Source of the DNA: VRUE01 sp963844395
GTDB taxonomy: Bacteria; Actinomycetota; Thermoleophilia; Solirubrobacterales; 70-9
Reading direction: 5' to 3'
Assembly (NCBI GenBank): GCA_963844395.1
Contig: CAWJNX010000002.1
Span: forward strand, 186,001 to 250,000
DNA: 64,000 nt
In this document: positions 34,829 through 43,634 of the stretch, piece after piece
How the letters are laid out: every line of letters starts with the position of its first letter
Position numbering within the stretch: the stretch's first letter is position 1
The notes under the pieces: model-generated
What the model saw: the letters and a program-made list of their open reading frames with translations, nothing else
The model's database searches: none
What the model was told of the DNA's origin: nothing
Position numbers and translations under genes: made by a program

Positions 34829-34955
34829 GAAAAATGAATCCCTTCGTAGTCTCTGGGCAGGGGAGGTTCGCGAGTGTAGCGAACATACGTTCCGGCGAAC
34901 AAGTGTTCTAAACCCCGGTGTCGCTGCGCGGTTACGCCAGTATTCATAGACAAGC

Positions 34956-35771
34956 TCAGGCTTCGGCCAGACGAACCGTCGCCAAGCCCTGCTCGCCGGC
35001 CGCCGCGGCGATCCGGTAGCGCGCCTCGAGCCCGAGGTCGGCTTCGCCCGGCGCCAAGTCGCCGAAAACCGCCGTCCCCCCCGCCTCGCGAACGATCAGC
35101 TGGGCGGCGGCGGCGTCGACCGAGCGACATGGCCGCAGGCTGAGCATCCCGTCGAAGCGACCGGCGGCGACATAGGAGGCAGCGATCGCGATCGAGCCGA
35201 CCACGCGGATGCGGAAGACCCGGCCGGTCAGCGCCTCGAGCGCCGGCACGGCGTGCTCTGGCCTCGCCGCCTCCATCCCGAGCAGCTCCAGCTCCTCGCC
35301 ATCGGCGCCGGCCTCGATCGACTCGCCGTCGAGGGTCGCACCCTCGCCGCGTCGCGCCGCGAACTCCTCGCCGGCGCCGAAGTCGTAGACGTAGCCGAAC
35401 TCGACGTCGGCCATCATCGGGCCGGAGGCGACCGCGATGCTGAGGCTGTGCGAGGGAACCGTGCGGCGGGCGTTGAGCGAGCCGTCGATCGGGTCGACGA
35501 CCACCCGCGCCGCGCCGCCTCCGCCGAAGGCGACCTCACCGCGCTCCTCGGAGACCGCGACGAACGAGGCGCCTGCGTCGGCGAGCGCCTCCAGCTCGGC
35601 GAAGACGGCGTCCTCGCACTCGCGGTCGATGACCAGGGTGCGGTCGCCGCCCTCGCCCACTCCCTCGTAGGCGGTGCGCTCCTTTATTGCCGCCGTGCGC
35701 TCGAAGACCTCGCGATTGGCCGCCACGACGCGTCGGCAGATCGCCGGCCAGTCTGCATCGAGAACGTCCAC
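34956..35771 (-). CDS. Inositol-monophosphatase-family phosphatase
   Basis: 271 residues. The metal site VVVDPIDGSLNARR (about 110-123) and an upstream acidic residue (VIDRECED) are present; the C-terminal motif is altered: RPCRSVDAAAAQLIVREAGG where family members usually have W-D-x-A-A-G. It belongs to the IMPase/FBPase/SuhB group of Mg-dependent sugar phosphatases; substrate unclear. GTG start 35769-35771 (VDVLDADW). Divergent from the helicase-nuclease gene. Confidence 0.8.
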   Translation of the reverse strand: MDVLDADWPAICRRVVAANREVFERTAAIKERTAYEGVGEGGDRTLVIDRECEDAVFAELEALADAGASFVAVSEERGEVAFGGGGAARVVVDPIDGSLNARRTVPSHSLSIAVASGPMMADVEFGYVYDFGAGEEFAARRGEGATLDGESIEAGADGEELELLGMEAARPEHAVPALEALTGRVFRIRVVGSIAIAASYVAAGRFDGMLSLRPCRSVDAAAAQLIVREAGGTAVFGDLAPGEADLGLEARYRIAAAAGEQGLATVRLAEA

Positions 35772-35822
35772 CGGCTGGATGCTATGTCGCGCAGAGCCCC
35801 GTCGGGGCTCTAACGTTGGGCC

Positions 35823-38682
35823 ATGGACTCGACGCCGGCACAGGAGCGCGCGATCCGGCACGGCGCGGGACCGCTGCTGCTGCTCGGCGAGGCAGGAACC
35901 GGCAAGACCGAGGTCCTCGCTCGACGTCTCGCGGGCCTCGCGCTCGACGGCCCCGGGCCCGGGCGGGTGCTGGTCCTCGCCTCCTCGCGGGCCGGCACCC
36001 GGCGACTGCGGCGACGCGCCGAAGCGCTGCTCGAACCTCCCTACGAGGAGCTCTGGATCGGGTCCTGGGAGACTCTCGGCGAGCGGCTGCTGCGCGAGCA
36101 CTCGGCCGCCGCCGGCCTCGATCCGTTCTTCGACGTCCTCGGCCCGGCGGAGCGGCTGGCGATGCTGCTCGACCGCCTCGACGAGCTGCCCCTGCGCAGC
36201 CATGAGATCCGCGGCAACCCGGCCGGCCTGCTGGCAGGCCTGCTGGATCGGATCGACACGCTGAAGGCCGGCGCCGATCGCCCCCGATCCAGAGCTGGCC
36301 GAGCTGGTCGCCGCCCACGACCGCATCCTCGCCGCCGCCGGCAGCCTCGACCGCGGCGACGTCTTCCTCACCCTCAACAAGCTCCTCGACGAGCGCCCCG
36401 ACATCCGCACCGAGATCGCGACCCGATTCCAGCACCTGATGGTCGACGAGCTGGAGGACACGACGCCAGCTCAGCGGGCGATCCTCGCCTCACTGGCTCA
36501 GGAGAACCCGAACCACCTCTACGCCCTGGAGGGGGAGCCGCGGGTGGCGGAGTGGTATCGCTCCGTGCATCAGCAGGGCGACGTGCTCGTCCTCGAGCGC
36601 CAGTTCCGCGACCCCCCCGTCCGCTTCTGGCGCTGCTCGAACGAGCGGGCGCAGGCGCAGGCCGTTGCCCGCGAGGTCGAGCACCTGCTGGCCGAGGGCA
36701 CGTCGCCGGAGGCGATCTGCGTGCTGGTCGACGACCCGGCGGCGCGGGGCGGGCCGGTCGCCGCGGCGATGGAGGAGCGCGGCGTGCCCTTCCACCTCTC
36801 CGGCCCCGCCGCCCTCTTCCAGCGACCCGAGGTGCGCGACGCGATCGCCTGGCTGCGCGTCCTCGCCGATCCCGGCGACTCGGCAGCGGCGGCGCGGGCG
36901 CTGACCCGGCCGCCGGTCGAGCTGCGCTCGGCCGACCTGGCGCGGCTGACGACGATCGCCCGGCGCCGCAAGCTCGACATGGTCTCCGGCTGCGAGGCGG
37001 CGTTGGAGAGCCCGCAGATCTCGCCCGAGGCGCGCGAGCGGATCCAGTCCTTCCTGAAGCTCTACGGGACGGCCTCGGCGGCGATGGAGGAGCGCCGCGC
37101 CGACGTCTTCGTGCGGCGCTTGATCGAGGCGGTCGGGCTGCGCCGCCAGCGCCTCTTCGCCGCCCAGCCGGAGGTGGCGGAGCGCCTGCTCGGCCTCTCG
37201 CGACTGGCCGAGCTGGCGGCCGCCTGGGCGCGGCGCGAGCCGCACGGATCGACCCGCGACTTCGTCCGCCACCTGAGCGCTGTCGCCGAGGCGGGCGTCG
37301 AGCCGGCCGGCGTCGCCGAGCCGCCGGCGCCCGGCGCCGTGCAGGGACTCGGCACGCGAGGCGGTCAAGGGGATGGAGTTCGACCACGTCTTCGCGCTCG
37401 GGCTGGAGCGCGACGAGGGCGCTGAGCGGATCGGGCGGCCGGCTCGCTCCGGGCTCGTCCTCGCCCGAGTCGAGCGCGACGACGACCGGGAGAGTCCCCC
37501 CTCCGCCTTCTACGAGGCGGCCCGGGCCGAGCGCCGCTGCCGAGGAGGAGGCCCACGAGGAGGAGCTGTTCGGGCCGGCCGAGGGGCTCCACGCGACCTA
37601 CCGGATGCTGCGCGAGGAGGTTCTCGGAGGCCTCCTGGAAGGCCGGCCGCGAGCTCTCGGAGCCGCGGCTCGACACCGCGATCGACGTCAACCGGGCGAT
37701 CGCCCGCTACCTGGAGCTGCTGAAGCTCGCCGCGCTCGCCCAGCGGCCGGGCGACGAGGCGACGGCGGAGGCGGTCGAGGCGGTCAACGGGCTGCTGCGC
37801 CAGGTCGCCACGCCGGAGCAGCAGACGGAGCTGGACGCCTCGGCGCTCGACGCCTACCTGCTCGACTCCGAGCGCGAGCGCGAGGGCCGACGCCGCCTGA
37901 TCGCCGCCCGCCAGGAGCCCTCGCTGGAGGCGTTCCTGCCGCGTCGCGGCGACGGCTCGCTGAGCCTCTCCGCCTCCGACCTCGACCTCTACCTGACCTG
38001 CCCGCTGAAGTACAAGTTCGCGCGGGTCTTCGGCATCCCCCAGGAGCCGACGATCAACCAGCGCTTCGGCATCCTCATCCACAACGTCCTCGAGCGCTTC
38101 CACAAGGACGGCGAGGAGGACGGCGAGGGAGACGGGCTCTCCCGCCTGATGAGCCTGTTCGAGGCCGGTTGGCGGCGCTCCGGCTTCGGCTCCAGCGACG
38201 ACGAGCTGCAGTTCCGCGACCGGGCGCGCGAGGCGATGCGCCTCTACTGGGAGCGGGAGTGCGAGTCCGAGGGCGAGCCGGTCTGGCTGGAGCGCAAGTT
38301 CGACATTCGGATCGGCGAGCACCACGTGCGCGGCCGGGTCGACCGGGTCGACCGCCTGCCCGGCGGCGACCACGAGCTGATCGACTACAAGACCGGCCAA
38401 CGCAAGAGCGAAGCCGACCTCGAGAGCGACCTGCAGCTGGCGCTCTACCGGCTCGCCGCCCGCGAGGCCTGGGACCTGGAGGCGGGCACCGGCAGCTACT
38501 ACTACGTGCTCGACGCCGAGAAGGTCGCGGCGCCGGTCAGGCCCGACGACGCCGAGCGGGTCGAGCGCACCGTGCTGCAGGTCGGCGAGGGCGTCCTCGG
38601 CCAGGACTTCGAGCCGCGCCCCTCGCCGACCGTCTGCAGCTGGTGCGACTACCGCCTGATCTGCCCGGCGGCGGAGAGCTGA
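35823..38682 (+). pseudogene. UvrD/AddB-like helicase with PD-(D/E)XK nuclease domain, four frame breaks
   Basis: When repaired, about 950 residues. N-terminal superfamily-1 helicase: STPAQERAIRHGAGPLLLLG with Walker A GEAGTGKTEVL, motif II LMVDELEDTTPAQ, and a later AVKGMEFDHVFALGL. C-terminal RecB-type nuclease: LSASDLDLYLTCPLKYKF, GRVDRVDRLPGGDHELIDYKTG and the terminal CSWCDYRLICP; these cysteines match the iron-sulfur site of AddB-like nucleases. Frame changes lie near 36278, 37350, 37540 and 37640, all of the same sense (one base too many). Expected role is DNA end processing in recombination repair. Intact conserved stretches in every segment argue for assembly errors. Confidence 0.8.
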
Positions 38683-38710
38683 GCGGCGCTGGAGCCGGCT
38701 CCGACGGGCC

Positions 38711-39557
38711 TCAGTTCTGCTCGCCGCGGCGCTGTTGCAGGAAGCGCTGGAACTCTTTGGCGATCGTGTCGGCGGAGGGCAGCTCGCCGGTCTCGTCGCC
38801 GAACTGCTCCACCTGCGCCTCCTCGATCCGCTCGACCAGTTCGGCGATCTCCGGGTTGGCGGCGACGGCGCGGCCGATCTGCTCTTCGTAGCTGCTGGCT
38901 TCCTCCTCCAGCTCGCCGCCGTCGACCGCGATCCCGGTCAGCCCCTCGAGCCGGCGCAGCAGCGCCAGGGTCGCCTTCGGGTTGGGCACGGCGGCGACGT
39001 AATGCGGCACCGCCGCCCACAGCGAGGCCGAGGTCATCCCGAACTGGCGGCAGCAGTCGTGGAGGACGCCGACGATCCCGGTCGGCCCCTCGTAGCTGGA
39101 GCGCTGCAGGTCGAGTTCGTCGATCAGCTGCTCGTCGGAGGCGAGGCCGGTGATCGGCACCGGCAGCGTGTGGGAGACCTCGGCGACCAGCGCCCCGAGC
39201 GTGACGACCATCTCGACCCCGAGCGCGTCGGCGGCGGTCGCGACCGTCTCCGAGAAGGTGCGCCAGCGCAGGTTCGGCTCGGTGCCGTCGAAGAGGACGA
39301 GGTCGCGTTCGGCGCCGGGAACGCGGATCGCGGTCAGGTCGTTCTGCGGCCACTCGATGCTGGCGGGTCTGGCCCTCGGTGAGCACGATCGTCGGCCGGG
39401 TCGCCTGGAAGTCGAAGAAGTCCTCGGGGTCGACCTCGGCGATCGGCTCGGGGTCGAAGGACTCGGCCAGCGTCGCCAGCGCGCCCGAGGCGACCCCGGC
39501 CGCGTCGTTCCAGCCCCGAAAGGCGCAGATCAGCAGCGGCGAGCGGAGCTGAGGCAC
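38711..39557 (-). pseudogene. PAC2-family protein, one frame break
   Basis: About 282 residues. PAC2 proteins relate to proteasome-assembly chaperones and are common in actinobacteria. N-terminal: LLICAFRGWNDAAGVASGAL; after the break: MVVTLGALVAEVSHTLPVPITG, SYEGPTGIVGVLHD, and SLWAAVPHYVAAVPNPKAT. GTG 39555-39557 is favoured because GGAGAGGAG precedes it. The break lies near 39365 after LTEGQTR. Convergent with the helicase-nuclease gene. A role in proteasome or ATP-grasp context is not shown here. Confidence 0.8.
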
Positions 39558-39994
39558 GTCTCCTCTCCAGGTGAGCGACTCCACCCATTGAGCGTAGACC
39601 ACGCCGGTACCGGACCGAGGCTAGGAGGGCTGCGCGAGGAGGCGCGGCGGACGAGCTGGTAGGCGACGAAGAGGCCAGCGCGGCGAAGGACAGCTCGAGC
39701 GCGCGCTGCGGAACCTCGTTGGCGACGACGACGCCGATCAGCACGCCGAGCGGCGAGAGGGCGCCGACCACCGCCGCGTCGCGGAGGTTGACGTTGCCGT
39801 AAGCTGCGCTGGCGGGCGGTGCCGACCAGGGCGACGAGGACGATCATCAGCAGCGAGGTCGACTCCGCCTCGACCTGGGAGAGGCCGAGGAAGATGGTCA
39901 GCGCGGGGACGAAGAGGACGCCACCGCCGACGCCGACGAGGCCGCCGGCGAGCCCGCCGGCGGCGGCGACCAGGATCGCGAGCAGCTCATCCAC
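39530..39994 (-). pseudogene. Half-size TauE/SafE transporter 1, frame broken
   Basis: N-terminal MDELLAILVAAAGGLAGGLVG then GVGGGVLFVPALTIF is the TauE/SafE anion-exporter motif. After a break near 39805 the frame reads YGNVNLRDAAVVGALSPLG and VPQRALELSFAALA; another break near 39678 precedes LFVAYQLVRRA. About 125 residues, four helices, half the usual length. The exact end is uncertain and may overlap the PAC2 start. 12 bp after its sister gene. Confidence 0.65.
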
Positions 39995-40006
39995 GACAGG
40001 CTCCGT

Positions 40007-40372
40007 TCATCGGACGATCAACTCGATGGCGATGACGACGAGCAGCGCCGCGAAGAGGAGCGAGACGGCCCGCTGGGGGATGCGCTGCTGGATCGCGGTG
40101 CCGAGCACGACGCCGCCGATCGCCGGAATCGAAAGCAGCAGCCCGGTGACCAGGTGGACGTTGCCGTAGAGGCCGCCCTGCGCGACGGCGCCGAGCAGGC
40201 CGATCAGGACGATCGCCGCGAGGCTGGTGCCGGTCGCGAGCCGCTCGCCGTAGGCGAACCAGAGGATCAGCAGCGGCACGATGACGGTGCCTCCCCCGAC
40301 CCCGAAGAGGCCGCTGAAGGCGCCGGCGAGGGTGCCGATCGCGGCGAGCTTCAGGATTCGGTCGGAGGGCAC
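40007..40372 (-). CDS. Half-size TauE/SafE transporter 2
   Basis: 121 residues from GTG 40370-40372 (VPSDRILKLAAIG). Motif GVGGGTVIVPLLILW, YGNVHLVTGLLLSIPAIGG, and a last helix SLLFAALLVVIAIELIV. Four predicted helices, half of a classical eight-helix TauE. The adjacent gene encodes a matching half, so the two may form one two-part exporter of sulfite or organosulfonates. Confidence 0.75.
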   Translation of the reverse strand: MPSDRILKLAAIGTLAGAFSGLFGVGGGTVIVPLLILWFAYGERLATGTSLAAIVLIGLLGAVAQGGLYGNVHLVTGLLLSIPAIGGVVLGTAIQQRIPQRAVSLLFAALLVVIAIELIVR

Positions 40373-40417
40373 CGCGGCGATACTAGTTGCCGCTCCGAAG
40401 CGAACGGCAGAGAAAGA

Positions 40418-41237
40418 ATGGTCGAGGAGCCGCACGGCGGCAATCCGGCGCCGTCGCTGTTGGAGCTCGCTTCGCGGCGATCCGGCGCGCACCGCGATCC
40501 TCACCGACGTCGATGGGACGCTGGCGCCGATCGCCGCGCGGCCGGAGCAGGCCGCGGTGCCTGCCGAGGCGACGAGAGCGCTGGAGCGGCTCGCCGAGCG
40601 CTACGGCCTGGTCGGCTGCGTCTCCGGCCGGCGGGCCGAGGAGGCGCGGCGGCTGGTCGGGCTCGACGCGGCTCGCCTACGCCGGCAACCACGGGCTCGA
40701 GCTGCTGCTGCCCGGCGACGAGGCCGCCCCGGCTCGACCCCTCGCTGCGGGGCCGCGAGCGCGACGCGGCCGAGTTCGTCGCCGGGCTGGGGGCGGAGGC
40801 GCTGGCGGCGGCGGGGACTGCGGCTGGAGGACAAGGGGCCGATCCAGGCGCTGCACTGGCGCGGCGCCGACGACGAGCGCGGCGCCGAGGCGCGCGCCGA
40901 GGAGATCGCCGCGGCGGCGGACCGGGCCGGACTCGAGCCGCGCCGCGGCCGCAAGGTGCTGGAGCTGCGGCCGCTGGGCGGCGGTGGCAAGGACGCGGCA
41001 GTGGCCGCGCTGCTCGCGGACAGAGGCATCAAGGCGGCCGTCTACGCCGGCGACGACCGCACCGACCTCGACGCCTTCCGCCGCCTGCGGGAGCTGCGCG
41101 AGCAGGGCGAGCTGGAGACCGCCGTCTGCGTCGGCGTCGTCTCGGCCGAGGCGCCGGCAGACCTGGCCGGCGAGTCCGACCTGGCGGTCGAAGGCCCGGC
41201 TGGCTGGCTGGCGGTCCTCGAGAGCCTGGCGGAATAG
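40418..41237 (+). pseudogene. otsB: Trehalose-6-phosphate phosphatase, several frame breaks
   Basis: HAD-family phosphatase completing trehalose synthesis. Segments: TAILTDVDGTLAPIAARPEQ (motif I with both Asp), GLVGCVSGRRAEEARRLVG, LAYAGNHGLELLLPG, LRLEDKGPIQALHWRGA, VLELRPLGGGGKDAAVAALL and YAGDDRTDLDAFRRLRE (motif IV). Start ATG 40418 after AAAGA. Frame changes near 40490, 40670, 40730 and 40815. All family blocks survive in order, so assembly indels are the simplest cause. No OtsA partner is in the window. Confidence 0.85.
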
Positions 41238-41238
41238 G

Positions 41239-41292
41239 AGATCGGGGCGTCTAATCCGACGGTCGCTGATTCGAATCCAGCCAGGGTCGCTT
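41239..41292 (+). other. tRNA 3'-half remnant (possible attachment-site scar)
   Basis: CGTCTAATCCGACG resembles an anticodon arm; GGTCGCTGATTCGAATCCAGC resembles a variable loop plus T arm, followed by CAGGGTCGC as an acceptor 3' strand. The 5' half (acceptor strand and D arm) is missing: upstream bases belong to otsB. It lies at the border of a lower-GC islet with a toxin-antitoxin pair and a DpnI-like gene, as left by elements that integrate into tRNA 3' ends. No integrase is seen. Confidence 0.5.
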
Positions 41293-41296
41293 TGAG

Positions 41297-41316
41297 TTGT
41301 ACCACTTATGGTACAA
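41297..41316 (+). promoter_or_regulatory. Palindromic operator of the Phd/RelE-like pair
   Basis: Perfect TTGTACCA-CTTA-TGGTACAA, 7 bp before the antitoxin ATG. The right arm contains TACAAT, a fair -10 box, so a bound antitoxin would block the promoter. Phd-type antitoxins repress their own operons through such palindromes. Confidence 0.7.
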
Positions 41317-41323
41317 TTGCTCC

Positions 41324-41680
41324 ATGGCAGTGGCCCCTGGAAAGAAGCCGGTAGCGCTTGGGACGAGCGAGGCTCGGCGCAACCTGCCGCAGCTGGTCAA
41401 AAAGGCATCCGTGCGGCGTAAGCCTTCGGCTGACCCTGAGAGCAACGCTATCCGGATCCAGCCCCGAGGACAGGAGGGATCCGCGTCACTAGTCCCCACG
41501 GTGGATCTGGTGGCTGCCAAGGACCGAATTGAGGAACTGGAAGAGGAGCTCGAGAATGCGGGGCTCGCTTTGTTCTTGCAGGAGCGTCTTCAGGCGAGCC
41601 GAGGTGAACGCCTGAGCGCGGCCCACTTCCTGGGCGAGATTGGGATGGGGGAGTTTGTTGGACAGCTCCCCGGAGCCTGA
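41324..41680 (+). CDS. Phd/YefM-like antitoxin
   Basis: 118 residues from ATG 41324. The N-terminal ALGTSEARRNLPQLVKKAS is the Phd/YefM DNA-binding fold signature. The middle part is longer than usual (to about residue 70) and the C-terminal part is acidic and helical (AAKDRIEELEEELENAGLAL), suited to binding a toxin. Lower G+C than the surrounding genes. Overlaps the toxin reading frame. Confidence 0.75.
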   Translation: MAVAPGKKPVALGTSEARRNLPQLVKKASVRRKPSADPESNAIRIQPRGQEGSASLVPTVDLVAAKDRIEELEEELENAGLALFLQERLQASRGERLSAAHFLGEIGMGEFVGQLPGA

Positions 41681-42032
41681 GCACAAGATTGAAGCATTGG
41701 CAGAGGCTACGGCCGACGCCAATCAGCTGGATGAGGCGGTAAGGATCGAAGTAGCGCGCATCGTGGTGGAGTTGCACCGCAATCCACACCATGGCGAGTT
41801 GATGGGAGACAAGCCGCCTCGCGTCCTGCAGGGCTGTCGCAAGGTTCGGTTCGATGAACAAACCTGGCGAGGCAAGCCTCGTTTCCGCTTTGTCTACCGA
41901 AATGAACCGGCCGATGGTGCTCCTGCAACGAGCCTGATTCTCGCGATCGGCCGCCGTGATCGGATGATCGCCTACGCCAAGGCCGCTCGCCGTGTCAAGG
42001 AGCGTGCGGCCCGAGAAGGTCGCTCGGAATAG
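41655..42032 (+). CDS. RelE/ParE-like toxin
   Basis: About 125 residues. Best start is one of two adjacent TTG codons (41655 or 41658) behind GGGGGAG; a TTG at 41640 is a longer choice. It overlaps the antitoxin by about 25 bp. RVLQGCRKVRFDEQTWRGK, RFRFVYRNE and LILAIGRRDRMIAYAKAARR match the RelE/ParE fold, including the C-terminal basic residues that contact RNA in RelE-type toxins. Whether it cleaves mRNA or poisons gyrase is not decided. Confidence 0.75.
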   Translation: MLDSSPEPEHKIEALAEATADANQLDEAVRIEVARIVVELHRNPHHGELMGDKPPRVLQGCRKVRFDEQTWRGKPRFRFVYRNEPADGAPATSLILAIGRRDRMIAYAKAARRVKERAAREGRSE

Positions 42033-42117
42033 GGTCGAGCGGCTTAAGGGAGGAGCGCGCTGAGGGTCCTGACGTTCTGCTGAACTTCTCCACCGACTTT
42101 CAGAAAGACTCGGTGCC

Positions 42118-42640
42118 GTGCCCTACACCGACCTGCTTCGCCTCACTGTCTTCCTGACCGGCGCCGAGGCCACCGCCCTGGGCGCGATCACCGCGCTCGC
42201 CGCCGACCGCAACGAAGACACGGCTTCGATCCTTGTGGCGGGGGCTTGGTGGCTGATCGCCCTCGCGATCGGTCTCTACCTCGGCCGGCCCGAACGTGCC
42301 GCCGACGGCGTCCGCGACGCTCTCGTCACGCGCCCGCACCGCCACCTCGCTTCCTCCGGACACGCCAGCGCGGATCGCCACTGCGCGGCTCTGGCCGATC
42401 GGAGCGACCGCCGTGGTCGCCGGCGTACTCGGCGCCTTCTTCCCCGGCGTGGCTGCGATCGGCGCCGGCTACGCCCTCCTGGTCGCCCTCATGCTGCGCA
42501 CCCGCGAGGCCGCCGTGCTCGGCATCGAGCAGCGGGACGGCGTCAAGTTCTACGTGGTCCCCAACTCCGCCCTGCGCCCAATCGAACTGGTCCGCACCCC
42601 GGGCCTGCGCAGCGACCGGCTCAGTGACATGCGGACGTAA
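42118..42640 (+). pseudogene. Membrane protein of unknown function, one frame break
   Basis: From GTG 42118: VPYTDLLRLTVFLTGAEATA, a helix, ASILVAGAWWLIALAIGLYLG, then after a break near 42325 SLPPDTPARIATARLWPIGATAVVAGVLGAF, AAIGAGYALLVALML, and a soluble end with VLGIEQRDGVKFYVVPNS. Four likely helices, about 173 residues. The two frames join naturally, so a single-base indel is likely. No family recognised. Confidence 0.6.
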
Positions 42641-42776
42641 TGAGAACGCCATAAATTGGCAGGAAGACCGGCAGCGATGCTTGCGCAGATCTCAAGCATG
42701 CTTGACGAGGCGGATACTCGACTTCGATGCATCGAAATCGAGTCCTCGTACATGTTGTTTTAGCCTCGATGACACC

Positions 42777-43289
42777 ATGACTTTAATCGACCGGCGGCAC
42801 GGCTACGGTTCCAGTATGCGTACTGTGCGTCAGGAACTGGGTGATCGGGGAGAGAAGATGGTATGCAAGCACGCTCGCTGTCCCCGCTGTCATAGAACTC
42901 GGCAGTTCAAGCAATTACCAACGAATTTCGAGTGTGCAGACCTTATTTGCAAGTTCTGCGGGTTCTTAGCTCAAGTCAAGGCAACGAGGCTTCAGCCCGA
43001 AGCTGATTTTCCGGAGCGGATCATGAGTGGTGCCTGGGAGCCCCAGCACGCGCGCATCCTTGCCGGCATCTACAACGGCCTATATCTAGCCGGCTTCAAA
43101 CAGAATGGTCGAAACCTCATTCGAATCGACTACGTGCCTCCCCATGTCCTCGAAGCAACGCCACAAGTCTTTGAGCCTCGAAAGCCGCTAGGTGCGAAGG
43201 CAAAGCGGGCCGGCTGGAAGGGCTACATGCTAAATGTGGGAAAGTTGCCGGCAGTTGGTATTCAGCAGGTCTTTCCCGCGAATCCATAG
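42777..43289 (+). CDS. DpnI-like (Dam-replacing) restriction endonuclease domain, stand-alone
   Basis: 170 residues from ATG 42777, or 157 from ATG 42816. Zinc-binding cysteines: RCPRC (near 37-40) and ICKFC (near 62-66). Between and after them lies the nuclease core: Asp in CADLICKF and QVK eleven and thirteen residues on, matching D-(x10)-E-x-K of DpnI except Glu to Gln. The C-terminal RKPLGAKAKRAGWKGYMLN matches the DpnI pattern RKPLAPTARRAGWIG. The winged-helix domain that lets DpnI read methylated DNA is absent. G+C near 50%, well under the window's average, suggests recent transfer. No methyltransferase gene is nearby. Activity uncertain because of the Gln. Confidence 0.75.
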   Translation: MTLIDRRHGYGSSMRTVRQELGDRGEKMVCKHARCPRCHRTRQFKQLPTNFECADLICKFCGFLAQVKATRLQPEADFPERIMSGAWEPQHARILAGIYNGLYLAGFKQNGRNLIRIDYVPPHVLEATPQVFEPRKPLGAKAKRAGWKGYMLNVGKLPAVGIQQVFPANP

Positions 43290-43404
43290 AACCTCCCAGG
43301 CGTGTTGCGCACCCGAGGTCGCCACGTGTTTCCGAGCAGCACGAAGGGGTCGAGTTTCACCTCCACGCCTGGCCTGCGAAGCGCCGGTTGCGGCATCGGG
43401 CACT
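43290..43404. other. Gap after the DpnI-like gene
   Basis: This is the front part of a 345-bp gene-free stretch (43290-43634). Apart from the terminator and tRNA-like element described separately, I see no promoter, repeat or ORF of worth here. Confidence 0.4.
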
Positions 43405-43434
43405 GAAAGCAAACGACCCGCCGAAGCGGGTCGT
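43405..43434 (-). terminator. Intrinsic terminator with UUCG tetraloop (minus strand)
   Basis: On the minus strand ACGACCCGC-TTCG-GCGGGTCGT followed by TTGCTTT. A 9-bp GC stem closed by a C(UUCG)G loop and a T-rich tail is a textbook Rho-independent terminator. It ends whatever RNA comes from the tRNA-like locus at 43494-43565, or reads on from polX. Confidence 0.8.
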
Positions 43435-43493
43435 CTGCAAAGTCTGGGGAAGCCGATGTAAGCCTTGGCCCCGGTCTCGCAGAGCCATTATAG

Positions 43494-43565
43494 CGCCCCC
43501 GGAGGGAATCGAACCCTCTCTTCCCCAGTTGCGAGACCGAGGGCCGGCGTCCACCGGCGGGGGCG
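43494..43565 (-). ncRNA. tRNA-like RNA element (non-canonical)
   Basis: Minus strand. Acceptor-like stem GCCCCCG / CGGGGGC; a GC hairpin CCGG-TGGACG-CCGG in D-arm position with GG in the loop; a wobble-rich stem CTCGG-TCTCGCAA-CTGGG with an 8-base loop; and a perfect T arm GAGGG-TTCGATT-CCCTC. No CCA follows, positions 8-9 are CC, and the anticodon loop is too long, so it is not a normal tRNA. About 60 bases further on, a UUCG terminator closes the unit. The segment GGTCTCGCAACTGGGGAAG can pair with two later stretches (see findings). With 43290-43634 otherwise free of genes, this is the only structure I see in that gap. Confidence 0.45.
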
Positions 43566-43634
43566 ACCGCCGCTTCCGCGGCAGCCCGACGCTAACCCGA
43601 TCCGAATCACATGTCTGTCGGCAAATGAAACTTC

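Noticed and set aside
41239..41292. A complete tRNA gene
   Set aside because: Only the anticodon and T arms are present; the 5' acceptor strand and D arm are absent and would overlap otsB.
43485..43493. TATAAT on the minus strand as a proven promoter
   Set aside because: No convincing -35 box at the right distance; kept only as a remark in the RNA finding.
43494..43565. A normal tRNA gene or tmRNA
   Set aside because: Anticodon loop of 8 bases, CC at positions 8-9, no CCA; the space upstream is too short for a tmRNA body because polX begins at 43635.
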